A stretch of 64,000 bases of DNA from Candidatus Ichthyocystis sparus (GTDB taxonomy: Bacteria; Pseudomonadota; Gammaproteobacteria; Burkholderiales; 2013Ark19i). Numbering within the stretch: position 1 is the stretch's first letter; the number at the start of each line of letters is the position of its first letter. The notes beneath the pieces were generated by a model, which worked only from the letters and a program-made list of their open reading frames with translations, did no database searches and was not told where the DNA came from. Below are positions 1 through 8,614 of the stretch, piece after piece. The DNA is taken from contig NZ_FKII01000061.1 of assembly GCF_900078745.1 (NCBI RefSeq), positions 124,001-188,000 of the forward strand. Reading direction: 5' to 3'. The position numbers and the translations under genes were made by a program.

Positions 1-170
1 AACACAGATTTCTGAGATAAATAATTAGCCTCTAACAACAACTCCTCAACGGATCTACGCATCCTAGAATTGTCCCCATTACCTAAAGCTATACTGGAGG
101 AAACCATAACAACGCCCATGATCATAATGACTACCAAAACCTCTATTAGGGTGAAACCATCCGCACGCAC
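1..170 (-). CDS. gspH: Type II secretion minor pseudopilin GspH, partial (3' end off window)
   Basis: Only the first 56 or so codons are present; the gene continues beyond the left edge. It starts at a GTG five bases after the gspG stop. The N-terminus reads VRADGFTLIEVLVVIMIMG, a very short leader, the prepilin peptidase site G/F with glutamate at +5, and a hydrophobic helix. This is a type IV pilin-like protein of the type II secretion pseudopilus. The assignment to GspH rather than GspI rests on position immediately after gspG, which is the usual order C-G-H-I-J-K in betaproteobacteria. Too little sequence remains to check the GspH C-terminal domain. Confidence 0.75.
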   Translation of the reverse strand, partial: MRADGFTLIEVLVVIMIMGVVMVSSSIALGNGDNSRMRRSVEELLLEANYLSQKSV

Positions 171-174
171 TGGA

Positions 175-609
175 TCACGTATCCGAAAAACAAACTATAG
201 TTTTGGGTGCATCAGGCTTGCTATCATCTTCACCATCTGCACCATTGCTACAGACATCCATCTCCCCATGTTTGCCAGGAATCATGTACTTGTAAGAATT
301 TCCCCATGGATCACTGGGCAATTTATCAAGATATCCTCCTTCTTTCCAATTTACAGGAATTGGAGCAATTTTAGGCTTCTCTACCAGAGCTTCTAAGCCC
401 TGATCCTGCGTAGGATAACGCCCAATATCCAAACGATACAACTTTAGCGCCTGCACAATTGATGATATATCCTGTCTAGCGGCTACAATCCTGGCATCAT
501 CTGGCCTATTTATAACCTTTGGCACAATAAGAGCTGCCAAAATACCTAAGATCACCACAACCACCATAATTTCAATCAATGTGAACCCCACACCACCTCT
601 GCGCGACAT
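175..609 (-). CDS. gspG: Type II secretion major pseudopilin GspG
   Basis: A 144-residue major pseudopilin that polymerises in the inner membrane and periplasm to drive type II secretion. The leader MSRRGGVG is followed by FTLIEIMVVVVILGILAALIVP, with the peptidase site G/F, the +5 glutamate and the helix. The family segment YPTQDQGLEALVEKP and the acidic C-terminal region (CSNGADGEDD) expected for calcium binding are present. An ATG two codons upstream (615) sits on top of the GAGG ribosome site, so the ATG at 609 is preferred. It lies between gspC and gspH, all on the minus strand. Confidence 0.93.
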   Translation of the reverse strand: MSRRGGVGFTLIEIMVVVVILGILAALIVPKVINRPDDARIVAARQDISSIVQALKLYRLDIGRYPTQDQGLEALVEKPKIAPIPVNWKEGGYLDKLPSDPWGNSYKYMIPGKHGEMDVCSNGADGEDDSKPDAPKTIVCFSDT

Positions 610-650
610 TGCCATACCTCGAAAACAAAAATTATTAAAAAATTACTTAC

Positions 651-1127
651 TTAAAACTTCACCAAATCCTGATTAGAAACATCTTCCAGCCTAACCTTCC
701 TACCATGATCGTCAATGATTGCGTGATCAACAGCAACCTCACTGAGAACCGAACCATCAGGCAAGGCATCCCCAACCTTAACAACATAAGTATTGGAGTA
801 ATCATCTTTGTCAGAAATAACGGCCATTCCATGCCCATTAGACAAAATCATGGTACCAACCAACTTTAGATGAGATAAAATAGAAGTCGCGGTATCACTT
901 TTAGACACGCTCCCAAATAAAGACACGCTAGTGTAGGCATTAGTAGGATACGCAAATGAGAACTCAGTATCCACAGAAGAAAAAAACAAAAACTGTAAAA
1001 CACCTGCTAAAAAAAACACTGCAGCCAATACCAAGATAATATCAAACAATGCAGCAACTAACTTAGAAAAAAGGAAACTGGCACAGCTGTAGGATAAAAC
1101 TCTATTCATCAGCTCCTGAAGAACCAC
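651..1127 (-). CDS. gspC: Type II secretion inner-membrane protein GspC (short form)
   Basis: A 158-residue protein with one N-terminal membrane helix (about residues 24-50). Its periplasmic homology-region domain includes LVGTMILSNGHGMAVISDKD, then a V-x-V-G-D-x-L-P-D-G turn and the I-I-D-D-H-G-R-x-V-R-L hairpin. GspC links the inner-membrane platform to the secretin GspD. The protein ends right after this domain, so the PDZ domain of enterobacterial GspC is absent, as in the short GspC of Burkholderia-type systems. The GTG start at 1127 has a strong GGAGG seven bases upstream. It sits 28 bases downstream of uppP. Confidence 0.82.
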   Translation of the reverse strand: MVLQELMNRVLSYSCASFLFSKLVAALFDIILVLAAVFFLAGVLQFLFFSSVDTEFSFAYPTNAYTSVSLFGSVSKSDTATSILSHLKLVGTMILSNGHGMAVISDKDDYSNTYVVKVGDALPDGSVLSEVAVDHAIIDDHGRKVRLEDVSNQDLVKF

Positions 1128-1155
1128 AAAATACCTCCGGTATACTAAATCAAAG

Positions 1156-1968
1156 TTACAAAATGAGAATAGCTATCCCTAAAAAAACACGGTACCCGCC
1201 AATTAACAATAGGCTATTACTCCCATGACCCAAAAAATCAACCAGTATCCTCACAACAGCACAGGAAATAAAAAAAGTTACTAATGAAGAAATCAACAAT
1301 ATCACCCATTCGTCCATAGTCAACAAATTAATAACAGATGACATTTGAAAAATTGACACGGCGGTTAGAAGCGGAATAGCCAAAATAAAAGAATATTTAA
1401 CTGCCAAAGGACGTGACATTCCACACAACATGCCACCAATAATAGTAGAACCAGACCTAGAAACACCGGGTAAAACTGCTAATACCTGAATTAACCCTAC
1501 CATTAGGCTAGTTAAGGGCTTAATTTCATCTAAAGAAGAGATATTATTATATTTATCAATACGGCAAAAATAGTTGGCTACAATCAAAACAAAACCACCA
1601 ATAATGAGATTTATGGAAACAACCATAGGGGAAAACAAATTTCTAACCACGAACCCGTGACTTATACCACCTATAGCTACAAACGGCAAAGTTCCCAATG
1701 CAACACCAATTATGAAAGAGCGACCAGTAGTATTGTAATTAACAATTACTTGCCACAAAGCAGGTCTGTACAAACGTACTACAGCAAGAACCGACACTCC
1801 CTGTAGAAAAATTAGCATTGCCTTAGAATGTGGCCCAATACCACCCAATAAAGAAGACAAGAGAACAACATGAGCAGAACTAGATACAGGTAAGAATTCG
1901 GTAATACCCTGTACAACCCCCAATAAGCACGCTTTCAGTATAAATACAGCACTTAACACTAATAACAT
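1156..1968 (-). CDS. uppP: Undecaprenyl-diphosphate phosphatase UppP (BacA)
   Basis: A 270-residue polytopic inner-membrane enzyme that dephosphorylates undecaprenyl diphosphate to recycle the lipid carrier of peptidoglycan and other polymers. Both signature segments are intact: GVVQGITEFLPVSSSAH near residues 18-33, with the catalytic glutamate and serine/histidine, and LPGVSRSGST near residues 167-176. Length matches the family. The ATG at 1968 is very close to a GGGGG ribosome site; a GTG three codons downstream is an alternative. The gene precedes gspC by 28 bases and may be co-transcribed with it. Confidence 0.95.
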   Translation of the reverse strand: MLLVLSAVFILKACLLGVVQGITEFLPVSSSAHVVLLSSLLGGIGPHSKAMLIFLQGVSVLAVVRLYRPALWQVIVNYNTTGRSFIIGVALGTLPFVAIGGISHGFVVRNLFSPMVVSINLIIGGFVLIVANYFCRIDKYNNISSLDEIKPLTSLMVGLIQVLAVLPGVSRSGSTIIGGMLCGMSRPLAVKYSFILAIPLLTAVSIFQMSSVINLLTMDEWVILLISSLVTFFISCAVVRILVDFLGHGSNSLLLIGGYRVFLGIAILIL

Positions 1969-2073
1969 TCCCCCAAAGTAGGAAAAAATATCTGGTACAA
2001 TATTGGCTTACAATTAGGCACTGCGGAGCTTACCACTACACCGTCGGAACAATGTGCCTCCGGAGGAAAACTC

Positions 2074-2625
2074 ATGTTGAGAGAAATGCTAAGTGTAATT
2101 GTCAGCGCAATAGGCAATTTTTTTTCCTATATTATCCTTCTGCGCCTAATAATGATCCACCTTAACATGTCATTCCACTCCCCAATAGGACTGTTTATCC
2201 TATCTGTAAGCAACCCCTTGGTAACAAAAATCAGGAGAGTAATTCCACCGCTAGGAAAGATGGGCGCTGGCATAGCGGCGGTGTTTATAGTAACAATAGC
2301 ACAGGGAACCATACTGGCACTTATCAATATGGGAAACATAGCAGAAATAAGCATTGCTCAACTGATGCTGGCATCAGTATGTAAGATAGCGTTTCTTCTA
2401 ACAGAAATATACATATTCTCGACCATAGCTTACTCGATATTATCATGGATTTCTCCTCGCAATCAAACCCTTCCTTTCTTCATGACAATAGTTAGACCTG
2501 CTATCCTCACTATAAGAAAGTTTGTAAATCCAATTGCCAATATAGATATTTCACCACTACTATTGCTCTTGGTACTTAATATTATCCTTGTACCGCTTAG
2601 GCTATATATTCCTTCATGGTGGTAG
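2074..2625 (+). CDS. YggT family membrane protein
   Basis: A 183-residue protein with two YggT repeats, each of two hydrophobic helices. The family signatures are visible around LFILSVSNPLVTKIRRVIPP and the second copy MTIVRPAILTIRKFVNPI, followed by ISPLLLLLVLNII. YggT proteins are small inner-membrane proteins implicated in osmotic tolerance or envelope biology; the biochemical role is not settled. The ATG has a GGAGG seven bases upstream. It is divergent from uppP and followed after 24 bases by the trkH-like gene. Confidence 0.85.
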   Translation: MLREMLSVIVSAIGNFFSYIILLRLIMIHLNMSFHSPIGLFILSVSNPLVTKIRRVIPPLGKMGAGIAAVFIVTIAQGTILALINMGNIAEISIAQLMLASVCKIAFLLTEIYIFSTIAYSILSWISPRNQTLPFFMTIVRPAILTIRKFVNPIANIDISPLLLLLVLNIILVPLRLYIPSWW

Positions 2626-2649
2626 ATAGTTGTAGGGAAGGAGCACTAA

Positions 2650-3999
2650 TTGAGAAGACGCGTTATTGACCGGCAGAAGAGCATATATTTCTTGACATGT
2701 GTAGTCTGTATAGCAACATTTATTATATCTACTAATAACAAGGAAGAAGTGTCTTGGTATTATGGCATAACAGGAGTCCTGTGCTTACTATCAATATATC
2801 TCATAGATATTGCCGCTAAGAACAAAATATCTGCAGACCCTCTATTAGCAACCGTCTTTTCGTGGGTATTGTTATCCCTAATTGCAACTATACCTCTATA
2901 TTCTATAAGCAAAAACTTTCCATTAGCATATTTTGATACAGTTTCACAAATAACATCTACTGGAACAGCTGCACCTAATGTTTCAAATTCTACATCATTG
3001 TATTTTTGGAGAAGCTACCTTTGCTTTGTAGGTGGAATGTACTCAATCTTTTTGATTTTTTCCAGATCAGAGGCCACAATAATAGAAACAGAATCTTCTT
3101 TATCTATTTGCATTGCGTGTTACATTTCATTAGTCATTATGTGCATTTTATTAATTAAAATATGTGGGATAAAATGGATAGATGCATCTTGCCTTGGGAT
3201 GAGGTTATCATCTCTTAGCTTCTATGATACAAACCTAGACAATGTGACTAACAACGTATCTTTCTTGAAGAGAATACTATCTATCATAGTGGTTATATCT
3301 TGGATTAGCTTTTCATTCTTTCAAATACAACAAAAAAAACAATTTCTCAATCGAACTATATTCTCAGACAAGCTAGCTCTAATTAGCATACTGTTTATAA
3401 TAGTAACCATAATGCTATTGATAATTGAGCCACATATTCACCCAACAGAAAATAGCATCCTCACAACTTTAGCCTGGGTAACAGGAATAGGAATAGATAC
3501 TCAAAGTATAAGTATCTGGCCACCTATAGTAGTAATGATGATGTCATTAGTAACCTGCTTATACAAAAATGAAACTAATGAAGCTGGCATTTCATTGGTC
3601 AACTTAAAATCATTAATAAATAAGGCTAAAAAAGAGATCATTATAAGTCTCCATCCAAGCAGTATAGTTGAAATTTATAAGTCATATCAAGACATTCCTC
3701 AGCAAATTACTCTCAATCTAACTCTATATTTGTGTTCCATATTTGCAATTTGCTTTCTATTAAATATTAGCGGCCAATCCATATCGACATCGTTAATTCT
3801 GGCACTAGCTTCACTTAACAATATGGGAATTTCATGGAATGACTCAATACTACCTTCGAATATTCTCACAACTGAACAAGCAACTCTACTAACTATAGCC
3901 ATGTGGGCAGGAAGAATAGGTTTTGTAAGAATATTCATAAGTATAGTAAGAACATTGTCTTTCAGAGATATCAGTAAATTGCGGATGAAACGGCAATAA
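2650..3999 (+). CDS. Divergent TrkH/KtrB-type potassium uptake channel subunit
   Basis: A 449-residue polytopic protein with the four-fold TrkH layout. The first pore loop is ITSTGTAAPN followed by FWRSYLCFVGGM; the third is VTGIGIDTQ followed by a Trp-Pro pair; the fourth is ASLNNMGIS followed by an MWAGRIGF segment, close to the TrkH pattern L-N-N-x-G. The second pore loop (LSSLSFYDTN) has no glycine where the selectivity filter expects one, and the Gly-Ser-Thr-x-Gly-Gly segment after loop three is replaced by KNETNEAGIS. TrkH passes K+ under control of the peripheral NAD-binding subunit TrkA; none is adjacent. The TTG start follows GGAAGGAG by eight bases. The 3' end overlaps cca by 29 bases tail to tail. 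Transport activity is uncertain. Confidence 0.75.
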   Translation: MRRRVIDRQKSIYFLTCVVCIATFIISTNNKEEVSWYYGITGVLCLLSIYLIDIAAKNKISADPLLATVFSWVLLSLIATIPLYSISKNFPLAYFDTVSQITSTGTAAPNVSNSTSLYFWRSYLCFVGGMYSIFLIFSRSEATIIETESSLSICIACYISLVIMCILLIKICGIKWIDASCLGMRLSSLSFYDTNLDNVTNNVSFLKRILSIIVVISWISFSFFQIQQKKQFLNRTIFSDKLALISILFIIVTIMLLIIEPHIHPTENSILTTLAWVTGIGIDTQSISIWPPIVVMMMSLVTCLYKNETNEAGISLVNLKSLINKAKKEIIISLHPSSIVEIYKSYQDIPQQITLNLTLYLCSIFAICFLLNISGQSISTSLILALASLNNMGISWNDSILPSNILTTEQATLLTIAMWAGRIGFVRIFISIVRTLSFRDISKLRMKRQ

Positions 4000-5074
4000 T
4001 TCTTTTTCTTTTAAGAAGGTCTTTTATCTCCTTAACTGAAAGCAAGGCTATCTCATGCGGCAACAGTTTTACCGTGCGGGAAGCATCAAATGCAGTTTTA
4101 AGAGTATCTAAAACGCTTGTGGACGTACTCATACGACTTGCAATAATCTTAGACACGGAACTAAATTTATCTGGGCATCTCCACAAATCTAGTGTATCAA
4201 ACCACTCAACAATATCAGAAGAGGTAGTTGGAGGCGTACATGAACTTTCCAAACAACGACGCCATATCATTCCAAGCCGCCTGAAAATAACAGGTATCTT
4301 CATTCTAGTACACATAGAACACAACGTTTCTATGTTAAGAAATTCCGCAAAATAGTAGGCAAATCGTTCAGGTACCGCAAGATCTCTCACTGCATCTGAA
4401 GAACTACTAAAGAACAAAGAAATAGAATCACTATCTTTAGTTATGTACTTAAATTCTTTAAAAATCTCAAAAAATGCATTACAAAGGAACAAGAATGAAA
4501 ACATTTTGTGAGGAGAAGGGGCAGCCAATCCCTTACTTAACTCTTGCCACACTCTCTCCTCAACCAGAGTATTTAATTCACCGTTTTGCACCATTAGGCG
4601 CGATAATTCCATGGTATCTGGATGCACATTAAACTCAGGATAACGAGCTGAAAAACGAGACAAACGAAGAACTCTCAGAGGGTCCTCTGAAAATGCAGAA
4701 GAAACATGTCTAAGAATCTTATTTTTAATATCACTAACGCCGCCAAAAGGATCAAATATGTTACCTTCCTCATCCATGGCAATGGCATTAATTGTGAGAT
4801 CTCTACGCATAAGGTCTTGTTCTAAACTTACATTAGGCTCTGCACATATGGTAAAGCCCTTATAGCCTTTACCAAATTTCCTCTCCGTACGGGCTAGGGC
4901 ATATTCTTCCTTTGTTTCAGGATGCAAAAAAACCGGGAAGTCTCTTCCAACTGGAATAAAGCCAAGAGACAACATCTCCTCTACAGAAGAGCCAACAACA
5001 GCCCAATCGCGATCTTCTGGGGAAATTCCCATAATAAAGTCTCGCACGGCACCGCCAACTATGTAGCAACGCAC
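3971..5074 (-). CDS. cca: CCA-adding tRNA nucleotidyltransferase
   Basis: A 367-residue class II nucleotidyltransferase that builds or repairs the 3' CCA of tRNAs. GGAVRD (residues 7-12), the metal-binding D-x-D in EDRDWAVVG, the RRDLTINAIA nucleotide-binding segment and the DPLRVLRLSRFSAR motif are all present. Betaproteobacterial and E. coli Cca usually carry an HD phosphohydrolase domain with an HDLGK motif near residue 250. Here the region after ERFAYYFAEF is shortened and no HD motif is seen, so only nucleotidyl transfer is expected. The GTG start follows GGGAGGA closely. The upstream gene ends 11 bases away. Confidence 0.93.
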   Translation of the reverse strand: MRCYIVGGAVRDFIMGISPEDRDWAVVGSSVEEMLSLGFIPVGRDFPVFLHPETKEEYALARTERKFGKGYKGFTICAEPNVSLEQDLMRRDLTINAIAMDEEGNIFDPFGGVSDIKNKILRHVSSAFSEDPLRVLRLSRFSARYPEFNVHPDTMELSRLMVQNGELNTLVEERVWQELSKGLAAPSPHKMFSFLFLCNAFFEIFKEFKYITKDSDSISLFFSSSSDAVRDLAVPERFAYYFAEFLNIETLCSMCTRMKIPVIFRRLGMIWRRCLESSCTPPTTSSDIVEWFDTLDLWRCPDKFSSVSKIIASRMSTSTSVLDTLKTAFDASRTVKLLPHEIALLSVKEIKDLLKRKRIIAVSSAIY

Positions 5075-5085
5075 ACTCCTCCCAA

Positions 5086-6666
5086 CTATGCGTTACCAGT
5101 AGAAAGTAAATGTAATAAATCATCAAACATGAAAAACCCACAAGCAGAGTGTGAGGTAACTGCACCTGAGCGCATTATAGCGGAGAAAGACTTTTTATCA
5201 CACGGACTATGAGTAATAAACTTAAATTTCCCACCATTCATTAATGACGAGGACAATTCCAGGGAATTATTCGCTGGAAGAGTATCATCTAAGGGATGTT
5301 GATATAAATAAACCTCTGTTCCATTAGCATGCATTGTCCAAGACTGATGAGATGGACTCATCAACTGCAAATAATCCGAAAATTGTTTACAAAGCCTTGG
5401 TTCATTAAAAATCAGTCCTTTTTCAAGTGAAAATATATTACCTAAGTAAGAATACAAGTCCCAGTAGTGTGAATAAGAGTAAACAATGTAAGACAAGTTG
5501 CTCAACAAGTCTTTGGGTATATTATGACTATAAGAATCCGAACAACTCAAAATTGGGGAAAAGTATGATGAAAGATCGTAGGCAGAACTATCACTCATAA
5601 CAATGGAAGGCATTCTGTATGATAAAATACTAGACAATAACAAGGTATCTATAACATCTCTTCCCCCATCAAAACTACCAACAAGTATTGACTTGTCTTT
5701 CAAATCTGATGAATACGTGTTAAGAAAAAATTCTCGTGTAGCCTCAACTAAATCAATATTTTTTTTCGCATAATAAAAGGGGTAAGCATCTGCAGAAATA
5801 TCACTGCTCATATTGTCCCATGCGTCTGGAGAAACAAAGACATAACCCTTGGATGCAATCACACTACCCAACCAGGATATGTAGTTATCCGCACTAGAAG
5901 GCTGATAGTGTGATCTTGAGCGGGTATCAAATAAAACTATGCCTGATTTCTTATAGTCCAATTTTTCCGCAACAGGATATACTAAAAGTGCACTAAATTT
6001 TTCTTTCCTACCTCCTGGAATAAAGGAGTAAAAATAAATCTTTCCTATCCTCACCCCGTACCTAGATTTAGCAGATGAAAAATTAGGAAAGGAAACATGT
6101 AATTGCTTTGACAAAAACTCTTTAATCCGTGGGCCTGGATCTTGTCCTAATTTTAAGTCCAAAAAAACACCAAGGGAATCGTTAATATCTGAAGCTGCAA
6201 TAAATTTTCTGTTACGCCAAGGAGAAAATTGTATAGGATTGTCAACTACGGAAGACAGCCTTCCTTCTATATCATGGGCGCTCTTGTCAGCGGAAAAACT
6301 AATTACGCTACTTTTGGCGCTTACTGATACCACATAATTACCACCTGGAGACCACAGTAGAGACTTTGGCCTAGCAACAACTATCTGACGAGATACATCT
6401 TTCTCCTTCACAACAGGACTGCTATACAACACAGTTACTGGAATCACGCTCTTACCATCACTTGTTGTAATCTTGATGGGACATGATTCGGAAAAATTTT
6501 TCTCTACAATCAGCACAATATTGTGATTAACGGCAACATCTCTCTGACCATCTACTGGATCTGAAAGAATAATGTTACAACTCAATGCGCTGGTGGCCAC
6601 GCAAAAATTGCAAATAAAGCACAATAACCTTAACAAGTTAAGACATAATGAATGTCGGCAGGTCAT
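5086..6666 (-). CDS. Secreted protein with Big_5-like and alpha/beta-hydrolase-like domains, nucleophile lost (paralogue A)
   Basis: A 526-residue protein not matched to a named family. It has an N-terminal signal (LNLLRLLCFICNFCVATSA), then an Ig-like region of the Big_5/SbsA kind (LSDPVDGQRDVAVNHNIVL to LLWSPGGNYVVSV), then an alpha/beta-hydrolase-like domain (GKIYFYSFIPGG, KGYVFVSPDAW, SILVGSFDGGRD). In the nucleophile elbow, G330-S-F-D-G334, Phe332 replaces the expected serine. A later QHPLDDTLPANNS resembles the acid-residue loop. The ATG at 6666 has AAGGA ten bases upstream; the frame opens earlier at 6708 without a ribosome site. It is a diverged paralogue of the plus-strand gene at 6860, head to head across about 190 bases. 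Probably a periplasmic or exported pseudoenzyme; function unknown. Confidence 0.7.
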   Translation of the reverse strand: MTCRHSLCLNLLRLLCFICNFCVATSALSCNIILSDPVDGQRDVAVNHNIVLIVEKNFSESCPIKITTSDGKSVIPVTVLYSSPVVKEKDVSRQIVVARPKSLLWSPGGNYVVSVSAKSSVISFSADKSAHDIEGRLSSVVDNPIQFSPWRNRKFIAASDINDSLGVFLDLKLGQDPGPRIKEFLSKQLHVSFPNFSSAKSRYGVRIGKIYFYSFIPGGRKEKFSALLVYPVAEKLDYKKSGIVLFDTRSRSHYQPSSADNYISWLGSVIASKGYVFVSPDAWDNMSSDISADAYPFYYAKKNIDLVEATREFFLNTYSSDLKDKSILVGSFDGGRDVIDTLLLSSILSYRMPSIVMSDSSAYDLSSYFSPILSCSDSYSHNIPKDLLSNLSYIVYSYSHYWDLYSYLGNIFSLEKGLIFNEPRLCKQFSDYLQLMSPSHQSWTMHANGTEVYLYQHPLDDTLPANNSLELSSSLMNGGKFKFITHSPCDKKSFSAIMRSGAVTSHSACGFFMFDDLLHLLSTGNA

Positions 6667-6728
6667 ATACAAATATTCCTTAAAAAATGACAAAGACATT
6701 CTAAGCATTTATTATTAAACAGTCTCAT

Positions 6729-6743
6729 AACACAATGTGTGTG
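6729..6743. promoter_or_regulatory. Operator-like AACACAATGTG element (copy 1)
   Basis: AACACAATGTGTGTG, a short dyad (ACACA-A-TGTGT), lies in the spacer between the two divergent hydrolase-like paralogues. A near-identical AACACAGTGTGG occurs at 6791. One copy is nearer each gene. A shared regulator site is an inference from symmetry and placement only. Confidence 0.3.
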
Positions 6744-6790
6744 ATATTACATCAATCCAGAATGTTCATACGAAAGTGTGATTACTTACT

Positions 6791-6807
6791 AACACAGTGT
6801 GGTTGTG
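6791..6807. promoter_or_regulatory. Operator-like AACACAGTGTG element (copy 2)
   Basis: Second copy of the AACACA(A/G)TGTG motif, 62 bases from copy 1 and about 53 bases before the ATG of the plus-strand paralogue. The dyad ACACA-G-TGTGG is imperfect in its last base. Confidence 0.3.
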
Positions 6808-6859
6808 CATAACATTGCATTATTTCGCTCGTAGACTGTAGTAAGTATAGAGTACTAAC

Positions 6860-8407
6860 ATGTGGGAAAAAATGATTAAGAACCTTATAGCTTTGGCAGT
6901 TTTTATAAGTAGTTGTTTAGCATTAGCATCCACAGATAAATCACAAACATCACCTCGATTACCTCCGGACGCATGTGTAGTTCTATACGTAGACCCAACC
7001 ACTACGGAAAAAGTACCCCTTAACCATAGCATGACCATCTATTATCAAAGTGAAAAAAAGAATTTATGTGGTCAACCCAAAATCGTAGAATCTAAAACGG
7101 GTAGAACAGTAAATTCCCATGTGTTTAATTCATCATTTCTATCATCTAGTCAATCATTGTTCTTAAATACTTATGAGCTACTTTTAGACGAAGATTATCT
7201 ACAACCAGAAGAAAAATATAAACTTGTACTCGGAGATTCTGTCATTGCAGAATTTAAAACAGCTCAACAAAACAGTTTCCAAGGAAACTACCTAGGACAG
7301 GAAGAAATACTGTCTGATTTCTACAAATGGAAAGACTACTCAGGAACAAAGATCGTACCTGCCTACAGCATAACTAAACCTCTAGAGATACTAACTGGAA
7401 AGTTGGTCAAGTCCAGAAGTAAGGAGGTTATTTCAACGGTAAGTAAAATTATGGATAACGACCTCCATACGCTTAGCACTTTAGAGGGCAGATACGATGT
7501 TGCTATTGGGAAGATGATCTACTCATCGGCAGACCCATTTGGAAGGGAAAAAAATCTCAGCGCCCTTGTAGCTTATCCTGTAGCTCAGGGCATAGAGTAC
7601 ACTAAATTACCAGCAATCATATATCTGCATAGCTGGGATCAACCTAAGCACAGCCCGTCCAACAAAAACAGCACAGACACTTGGTTAGCTATATTGGCAG
7701 CCAGCCAAGGATTTGTCTTTATAGCACCAGACATGCTTGGATACGGCGATACAGTAGGGGTAGAACCATCTTATTTCATACTAGATAGCACAGGAGAACA
7801 AGTAAGAGATGCGTGGATTGCTGCTAGATCTTATTTTGTTGATCAATTAGCATCAGGATTAACAAACAAAATCATCCTAGTAGGTGGAAGACGTGGAGCA
7901 TACAATGCAATTGCGGGCTGGATAGATTTTGCTAAGCATGGAGAAAATGTATCTGATCTAATTCTGTATAGTGGCATATATAATGTTCCTTATCTAATAA
8001 AGCAGGTGGAATCTGATCTTACTTATCAAAAACAACTTGCTAGAGCTATTATCAAAACATACGCATACTATTTTGGAACAGCTTACAACATATCAGGTGC
8101 ATCAAAAGATGACCTGTCGTACCTATATAGTCTTACTGAGTTAAACGGCATATTGTCGCAAAATAATGCTTTGGATTATCAAAGTTCTAAGATTTTTATA
8201 TACGAAAACTCAGCAGGAGATAGTAGCCTATCCGCGCTTCTAGGTTACTTATCAAATAGTGAACAAGCAACTCCTATAACTATAAACAAGATCCCATGTT
8301 ACAAGGCAGGATTAGAAAAGCTTGTAAAATTAGGAATATTGAATTTATCGACCGTGTGCTCCTATCAAGCTTGGGACTCCTTGCTTAAAAGAGAAAAAGC
8401 ACTATGA
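6860..8407 (+). CDS. Secreted protein with Big_5-like and alpha/beta-hydrolase-like domains, nucleophile lost (paralogue B)
   Basis: A 515-residue paralogue of the divergent gene on the other strand. A signal peptide (IKNLIALAVFISSCLALAS) precedes an Ig-like region (LYVDPTTTEKVPLNHSMTI to LQPEEKYKLVLG). The hydrolase-like domain shows IGKMIYSSADPFGREKNLSALVAYP, matching GKIYFYSFIPGGRKEKFSALLVYP in paralogue A, then GFVFIAPDMLGYGDT and IILVGGRRGAYN. The elbow G342-G-R-R-G346 has Arg344 where a serine hydrolase needs its nucleophile. The AGDSSLSALLG segment may be the former acid loop. It is followed by a tRNA gene. An exported pseudoenzyme is the most cautious reading. Confidence 0.72.
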   Translation: MWEKMIKNLIALAVFISSCLALASTDKSQTSPRLPPDACVVLYVDPTTTEKVPLNHSMTIYYQSEKKNLCGQPKIVESKTGRTVNSHVFNSSFLSSSQSLFLNTYELLLDEDYLQPEEKYKLVLGDSVIAEFKTAQQNSFQGNYLGQEEILSDFYKWKDYSGTKIVPAYSITKPLEILTGKLVKSRSKEVISTVSKIMDNDLHTLSTLEGRYDVAIGKMIYSSADPFGREKNLSALVAYPVAQGIEYTKLPAIIYLHSWDQPKHSPSNKNSTDTWLAILAASQGFVFIAPDMLGYGDTVGVEPSYFILDSTGEQVRDAWIAARSYFVDQLASGLTNKIILVGGRRGAYNAIAGWIDFAKHGENVSDLILYSGIYNVPYLIKQVESDLTYQKQLARAIIKTYAYYFGTAYNISGASKDDLSYLYSLTELNGILSQNNALDYQSSKIFIYENSAGDSSLSALLGYLSNSEQATPITINKIPCYKAGLEKLVKLGILNLSTVCSYQAWDSLLKREKAL

Positions 8408-8453
8408 TTATCCCCCACATCTGCAAATATAAAAACACGTTAAAAAATCTGCT

Positions 8454-8481
8454 TTGACAATTGGCGCAAGTTTCCTATACT
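8454..8481 (+). promoter_or_regulatory. Sigma-70 promoter of tRNA-Lys
   Basis: TTGACA at 8454-8459 and TATACT at 8476-8481 are separated by 16 bases. The predicted start near 8488 is five bases before the mature tRNA. Confidence 0.75.
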
Positions 8482-8492
8482 GTTGGGTGTTT

Positions 8493-8568
8493 GGGTCGTT
8501 AGCTCAGCTGGTAGAGCAGCGGACTTTTAATCCGTTGGTCGCGCGTTCGATCCGCGCACGGCCCACCA
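8493..8568 (+). tRNA. tRNA-Lys (UUU)
   Basis: A 76-nt cloverleaf including the encoded CCA. The acceptor strands GGGTCGT and ACGGCCC pair along seven positions with one G-U. The D arm is AGCTCAGCTGGTAGAGCA. The anticodon stem GCGGA/TCCGT encloses CTTTTAA, giving anticodon TTT. The T arm contains GTTCGATCC. A clear promoter lies immediately upstream. No integrase or repeated 3' end is seen, so there is no sign it serves as an attachment site. Confidence 0.97.
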
Positions 8569-8614
8569 CGTAAAAATTTATGCTTACCTTACTTGTTTGC
8601 GGGCTCATACTTAT

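Noticed and set aside
6868-7038. Minus-strand 72-codon frame between the paralogues
   Set aside because: It overlaps the signal-peptide region of the plus-strand paralogue, which has better coding features.
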